Shown here: in pieces, positions 60,250-64,000 of the stretch | How positions within the stretch are numbered: position 1 is the first letter of the stretch | Layout: the number at the start of each line of letters is the position of its first letter | Source of the DNA: Muribaculaceae bacterium | GTDB taxonomy: Bacteria > Bacteroidota > Bacteroidia > Bacteroidales > Muribaculaceae | DNA: 64,000 bases | Direction: 5' to 3' | Assembly (NCBI GenBank): GCA_029058745.1 | Contig: JAIDXM010000005.1 | Coordinates: 1 to 64,000 of the forward strand | Notes under the pieces: model-generated | What the model was told of the DNA's origin: nothing | Seen by the model: the letters and a program-made list of their open reading frames with translations, nothing else | The model's database searches: none | Made by a program: the position numbers and the translations under genes

Positions 60250-61110
60250 TCATATGGAATGGAGAGGCAACTCTGCGATAAGCGAGATTCCCTCAGCGGC
60301 AGAAGACACTGTCATATTAATTTCAGAAAACGCCCTTGAGACAATTTCAAGAGATTCATACACGTTTTCCACCGATTGGCTTATTGTGGAGAGGGGTTGT
60401 GCCAGAATCACCGATGGGTCGATTGTGGCGGCGGCGATTACCGGGGAAATCCCCACAACCATGTCGCTTGCCGGAGGAAGATTCCGGATGGTGGAGGACA
60501 CCTCTTGAATCATGGCGGGCGTCACGGCGGCTGAAGGTTCCTTTAGAGAAGCTTGCCGGGAATGCCTTGATGTCTGCCGGGAGATAGGGAGAGGCTTGCT
60601 TGGAGATGCGGCTCCTCCGCTGCTTTCATCAGGAGTGATTGTCGCGGAGGCAACATTGGAGAGTGTGGATGAATGCGGAGTCACTGTCTTGGGTTTGGGG
60701 GCAGGCTTTTCGGAGACTGAGTATAGAGCCGGTTGGGAGGACGGCTGCTCAAACAGGCCGGAGCCTATAGTCGCAAACAGGGCTACGGCGGCGGCTGTGG
60801 AAATCGGGAAGAGCCATTTTTTCTGCCAGGAGTTTTTGCGTGCGAGGGAAGAGATGTGCCGGTCAAGGCGTTCTTCAATGCCTGCGGGTATTTCCTGCAG
60901 GAGAATTTGGCGGGAGGCGGCCTGGATGGCGGCAACCGCATCCAGTCCGGCCATGATTTCAGGGTCGCCGCATATGTCGGCACTGTTGTCGGAGAAATAT
61001 GCGGCGGCGGCAGTCAGAGTCTCCATCTCCTCCTGAGAGATGGATGCGTCGAAGAATCTTTCCAGGAGATTCTTTATTTCGTCCTGACGGTATTCCGGTT
61101 TGTTGTTCAT
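60250..61110 (-). CDS. Putative anti-sigma factor, single-pass membrane protein
   Basis: This 286-residue protein has an acidic cytoplasmic N-terminus, one transmembrane helix at about residues 99-120 and a Ser/Pro/Ala-rich external region. It lies 20 nt after the ECF sigma gene. The topology and position fit an anti-sigma factor, but no zinc-binding anti-sigma motif is seen, so this is inference from context. Confidence 0.65.
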   Translation of the reverse strand: MNNKPEYRQDEIKNLLERFFDASISQEEMETLTAAAAYFSDNSADICGDPEIMAGLDAVAAIQAASRQILLQEIPAGIEERLDRHISSLARKNSWQKKWLFPISTAAAVALFATIGSGLFEQPSSQPALYSVSEKPAPKPKTVTPHSSTLSNVASATITPDESSGGAASPSKPLPISRQTSRHSRQASLKEPSAAVTPAMIQEVSSTIRNLPPASDMVVGISPVIAAATIDPSVILAQPLSTISQSVENVYESLEIVSRAFSEINMTVSSAAEGISLIAELPLHSI

Positions 61111-61130
61111 AGATTAAAAATGTTGGCCAC

Positions 61131-61631
61131 CTACTTGTGGAGTGAGAAGAGTTGTCTTATTTTTTTTCTGCCACGGGAAAGGAGCACCCTGACGTTGTCG
61201 TCAGACAGCCCTGTGGCGGAGCTGATTTCGGAGTTGGAAAGACCTGTGACGGCGCTCATCATCACCACTTTCCTTTGGTTCTCAGGCAATGCCTTCAGAC
61301 ATTTCGTCACGGCGGCGAGATTGTCTTTCCCTTCTGCCTCCTCATCCGGAGAAGGGGATGAGTCGGCAATGTCGGGAGGGTCATCACCGAAGGGCGACAC
61401 AGAATGTCGGGAACGGGAAGCCATCGAGAGAGCCATATGGCGCACGGTGACGGTGGCGTATGCGGCTATGTTGTCCACCTCTTCCAGCCGGGAACGGTTT
61501 TCCCAGAGTTTGGTGAATGCATCCTGCAGACAGTCGGCCGCGTCGCTCTCATCATGGAGGATGGCGAGCGCGTATGCGAAAAGAGTCTTATGGAGTGGCA
61601 TTATATAGCCTTTGAACTGTTTCTCGTTCAT
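61131..61631 (-). CDS. ECF RNA polymerase sigma factor
   Basis: This 166-residue protein has sigma region 2 (AYALAILHDESDAADCLQDAFTK, residues ~18-40) and region 4 (LPENQRKVVMMSAVTGLSNSEIS, then VRVLLSRGRKKIRQ). It lacks regions 1 and 3, as ECF factors do. It leads an operon with a membrane protein and DUF4252. Its start codon lies at the end of a nested stem, which suggests controlled translation or an operator. Confidence 0.9.
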   Translation of the reverse strand: MNEKQFKGYIMPLHKTLFAYALAILHDESDAADCLQDAFTKLWENRSRLEEVDNIAAYATVTVRHMALSMASRSRHSVSPFGDDPPDIADSSPSPDEEAEGKDNLAAVTKCLKALPENQRKVVMMSAVTGLSNSEISSATGLSDDNVRVLLSRGRKKIRQLFSLHK

Positions 61632-61680
61632 GTGTCGTATTTATCCCGTGTGACGGGATGTCTTTTATAAGAACGACACA
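61631..61680 (-). promoter_or_regulatory. Nested palindrome at the ECF sigma start
   Basis: An 8-bp outer stem (61631-61638 with 61673-61680) encloses a perfect 7-bp hairpin (61643-61649 with 61653-61659, loop of 3). In the minus-strand transcript the outer stem ends on the A of the start codon. It could hide the ribosome entry site or bind a regulator as DNA. Confidence 0.5.
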
Positions 61681-61709
61681 CAAACAGGAAAAATGTTACA
61701 TTCGCGGCA

Positions 61710-61738
61710 AAAAAATCCCGCCGGATAATATCGGCGGG
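61710..61738 (-). terminator. Terminator after the M48 protease gene
   Basis: A 7-bp GC stem (61717-61723 with 61732-61738) is followed on the minus strand by ATTTTTTT. It lies 22 nt after the protease gene. Confidence 0.85.
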
Positions 61739-61759
61739 TAGTGAGGAGACAGATTGAGA

Positions 61760-62575
61760 TTACTTCAGATTACATCCGGCGGGAGGTGCGATTTTATCTT
61801 TGCGGCATCGTTCCACGATATGGCTAATTCTTGCCGGTGTGGATGGATGAGATGAGAACATCTGCTGAAGTCCGTTCTGCTGGCTTGCGTTTTCGAGCGA
61901 CTCCAGTTTCGTGAATGCCATGGCCATCGACCAAGGATTCTTGCCGTTGCTTTTCAGGAAGTCGTAGCCATAGTCGTCGGCATTACTTTCCTGTTTTTGC
62001 GAGTATTTGGCGCTGACGAGGCTTTGTCCGATTTGGGCAAGCTGTGAGTTGGTGAGCGCGGCTGCCGTGGAGCCTGTTGCCCCGATTCCGTCGAGCACAG
62101 CCGAGGAGAGCAGGGCCTGCTGGAATGCCTTGCGGGTGTCCTTGTGTGCCACATGACCGATTTCATGGCCGATTACTCCGAGCACCTCATCGTCAGACAT
62201 GCGGTCCATAAGACCGGAATATACCCTCACGCTTCCGTCGGCACAGGCGAATGCGTTGACATCGTCGGTGAGATATACCTTGAAGTTAAGAGGTATGCCG
62301 TCAACCGAATTCAGTCCTTTGGTGAGCTTCGCGAGTCTGACAGAGTATTTGTTGCCGGCGGGGGCCAGTTTATTCTGTTTGTCGGAATAAGCGACATACT
62401 CATGCACATACGACTGTATGTCGCCGTCGGAGACTGTGGCCGCCTGCAATGCTTTCGAGGCTCCGCTCATCAGCGAGGCCATGTTGAGACTTGAGGTGGA
62501 GCAACCTCCGGAAATCAGGATTATCGCCATAGAGGCTGATATTCCCAGAGTCTTCAGTTTTGAGAGCAGTTTCAT
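61760..62575 (-). CDS. M48 family zinc metalloprotease lipoprotein
   Basis: This 271-residue protein has a lipobox ending at Cys25 (ISGGC) and the HEIGH zinc motif at residues 137-141, with the third ligand Glu in KQESNADDYG. It fits periplasmic LoiP/YcaL-type M48 proteases involved in outer-membrane quality control. I start at MKLLSKLK, where the signal peptide begins. It is separated from the ECF sigma gene by a terminator. Confidence 0.88.
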   Translation of the reverse strand: MKLLSKLKTLGISASMAIILISGGCSTSSLNMASLMSGASKALQAATVSDGDIQSYVHEYVAYSDKQNKLAPAGNKYSVRLAKLTKGLNSVDGIPLNFKVYLTDDVNAFACADGSVRVYSGLMDRMSDDEVLGVIGHEIGHVAHKDTRKAFQQALLSSAVLDGIGATGSTAAALTNSQLAQIGQSLVSAKYSQKQESNADDYGYDFLKSNGKNPWSMAMAFTKLESLENASQQNGLQQMFSSHPSTPARISHIVERCRKDKIAPPAGCNLK

Positions 62576-62826
62576 ATCATTCTGTTTTTGGGCTGTTGCC
62601 ATATATGAAGGCGCCGCTCCGCCGTGACAGGGGGAATGTCTTCATACGGGTTATGATTCAGGGATATCTCTATGGATATCATTATTGAAATAAAACACTT
62701 TTCCCCGGCATAGAGTTCTTTGCAGTTAAACCGATTTCAGAGGAAATCCGTTTATCAGATATAGCTTCCCGTGTGTAGGTGTCGTGACAGACATGTAAGG
62801 CCGGGAATGGATAACAGACACGTATT

Positions 62827-63756
62827 ATGCAAGGAAAATTCAGAGATATGTTGGAAGGCAATCTGTGCATTCTGATTGCCACAGTTTTTTTCGGACTTAA
62901 CATCCCGGTTGTGAAACTGCTTATACCGCGATGGATGACCGCGATGGATGTCACAGCGTTCCGTATGCTTGGCGGGTGTGTCCTGATATGGATTACCTCG
63001 CTGTTTTTCCGCAGGGAGAGAATCCAACGGCGTCATTGGGTGAACCTTATCACGGGCGGGGCCGTAGGATTGTTCTCGTTTATATTCCTGTTCAATCTTT
63101 CGTTGCATTATTCCAACCCTATTGATGTGGCCATCATCATGACTATGCCTCCGGCATTCGTAATGCTCATCAACATTTTATTCAGGAAACGCCATCCCTC
63201 CTTTCTTGAGATAGCCGGGGTTGTCGTGTCGTTCGCGGGGTCGTTTATAGTGATTTCCCTACAGCATGGCGGCGACAAGGGGAGCGACATGCTTCTTGGC
63301 GACCTTCTTGCCTTGGCCTCGGCCATGTGCTACGCGTTCTATCTTGTGATTACGGAAGAGCCGTCAAGGACATATCGTCCCACCACGATGCTCCGTTGGG
63401 TGTATCTGTCGGCGGCTATACCATCAGTGTTCCTTATTCCGGGGCTATGCCATGCCGGGATATGGCACACATCTCTGGCGCAGCCGTGGCTTATGATAGC
63501 GTTTGTGGTGGTCTGTGTGTCGTATGGGTCATATTTCCTGATGGCTCCCGCCGAGAAGAAACTGTCGAGCGATCTTGTTTCCATCTATCAGTATCTTGTT
63601 CCGGTGGTGGCGTCGGTAGCCTCCGTTATTCTCGGGCTTGACAGAATCCGGTGGATTCAGGTGTTGGCCATGGTGGTGATAATCGGAGGTATGGTTATGT
63701 CAAACATAGGCAAATACCGTAAAGGGAAACAGACTCCGGCCGCTGGGACGAAGTGA
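62827..63756 (+). CDS. EamA family (DMT) transporter
   Basis: This 309-residue inner-membrane protein has ten predicted helices in two EamA halves (residues ~10-140 and ~155-295). DMT proteins export metabolites or amino acids; the substrate is unknown. It stands alone, and the 224 nt before it hold no gene. Confidence 0.87.
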   Translation: MQGKFRDMLEGNLCILIATVFFGLNIPVVKLLIPRWMTAMDVTAFRMLGGCVLIWITSLFFRRERIQRRHWVNLITGGAVGLFSFIFLFNLSLHYSNPIDVAIIMTMPPAFVMLINILFRKRHPSFLEIAGVVVSFAGSFIVISLQHGGDKGSDMLLGDLLALASAMCYAFYLVITEEPSRTYRPTTMLRWVYLSAAIPSVFLIPGLCHAGIWHTSLAQPWLMIAFVVVCVSYGSYFLMAPAEKKLSSDLVSIYQYLVPVVASVASVILGLDRIRWIQVLAMVVIIGGMVMSNIGKYRKGKQTPAAGTK

Positions 63757-63773
63757 TTGTTTTGTTGCCGGTG

Positions 63774-64000
63774 TCAGTATTCCACCTTGTCGGTCTTTGA
63801 CTCCCATTCTCTGAAAGCCTTGTTCGCTTTGGCCCTCATGAAATGACGCATGGGTATCGAGCGGTGTTCATAGTCCATGGCGAGCTGCTCGTAGATAAAG
63901 GAGTCGTCAAAACCGATTGAAGCGGCGTCGTCTTTCGTGTTTCCGTAGCAGACAGCCGAAATCCCGGCCCAATATATCGCGCTGAGACACATAGGACAAG
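63774..64000 (-). CDS. Nucleoside/guanine deaminase, 5' end beyond the window
   Basis: The visible C-terminal ~75 residues fit the cytidine-deaminase fold: the CPMC zinc motif at the window edge (partly before the first visible Met), then IYWAGISAVCYGNTKDDAA and GFDDSFIYEQL. The sequence resembles guanine deaminases of the GuaD type more than TadA. The gene continues beyond 64000, so the HAE catalytic motif is not seen. Confidence 0.75.
   Translation of the reverse strand, partial: CPMCLSAIYWAGISAVCYGNTKDDAASIGFDDSFIYEQLAMDYEHRSIPMRHFMRAKANKAFREWESKTDKVEY

Overview
This window looks like chromosomal DNA from a Bacteroidales gut bacterium, most likely Muribaculaceae or a close relative. The family level is inference; the order is well supported. 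The evidence is: repeated Bacteroidetes-type promoters (TTTG, 19-20 nt, TAnnTTTG); starts with little Shine-Dalgarno sequence; GldH, a DUF4954 protein and a Bacteroidetes-type LptD; and type IX secretion (T9SS) style C-terminal tails. About 55 protein genes and four tRNA genes are present. There is no prophage, insertion sequence, CRISPR array or plasmid function. Most of the window is housekeeping DNA with small accessory islands.

Layout. 1-756 is gene-free and holds two copies of a ~130-bp REPIN-like inverted repeat, then a promoter and a structured leader for rplM-rpsI-rpsB-tsf (757-3644). 3739-10630 is a long minus-strand run: coiled-coil protein, zapA, a possible 6S RNA gap, rny (RNase Y), ricT-like PSP1 gene, gldH, an M24 peptidase and a CCA-adding enzyme. 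10778-15762 (minus) has lptD, an HD-domain protein, ilvE and a very small protein made of a signal peptide plus a sorting-tail-like domain. 15858-21775 (minus) has rpsA, a DUF4954 beta-helix protein, hflX, an OmpH/Skp-like lipoprotein and a small membrane ORF. 22385-26104 (plus) is a muramidase gene sandwiched between two paralogous M20 dipeptidase genes. An NYN-domain protein, a lipoprotein and glmS follow.

29865-42924 is the central gene-expression block: tRNA-Tyr, tRNA-Gly, tRNA-Thr, tuf, tRNA-Trp, secE, nusG, rplK, rplA, rplJ, rplL, rpoB, rpoC, with a strong hairpin terminator between rplL and rpoB. After it come a PL11 rhamnogalacturonan lyase with a T9SS-like tail, a SIMPL protein, pheS, nth and a C4-dicarboxylate set (aspA facing a porin-dcuB pair). 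The right end has an MscS channel, trkA-trkH potassium uptake, an acyl-CoA synthetase, an ECF sigma / anti-sigma / DUF4252 / TlpA-like cluster, an M48 lipoprotein protease, an EamA transporter and the 3' part of a deaminase gene that runs off the window.

How the parts fit. The tRNA-tuf-secE-nusG-rpl-rpo block and the rplM/rpsB operons make the translation and transcription machinery. rny and ricT lie 23 nt apart, which suggests that RNase Y and its specificity factor work together here as in Bacillus. AspA makes fumarate from aspartate and DcuB exchanges C4-dicarboxylates, which fits fumarate respiration. I found no convincing new defence or mobile system. The best candidates for new biology are the rny-ricT coupling, the REPIN-like repeats, the nested stem that ends on the start codon of the ECF sigma gene, the minimal sorting-tail protein, and structured leaders of ribosomal-protein operons.
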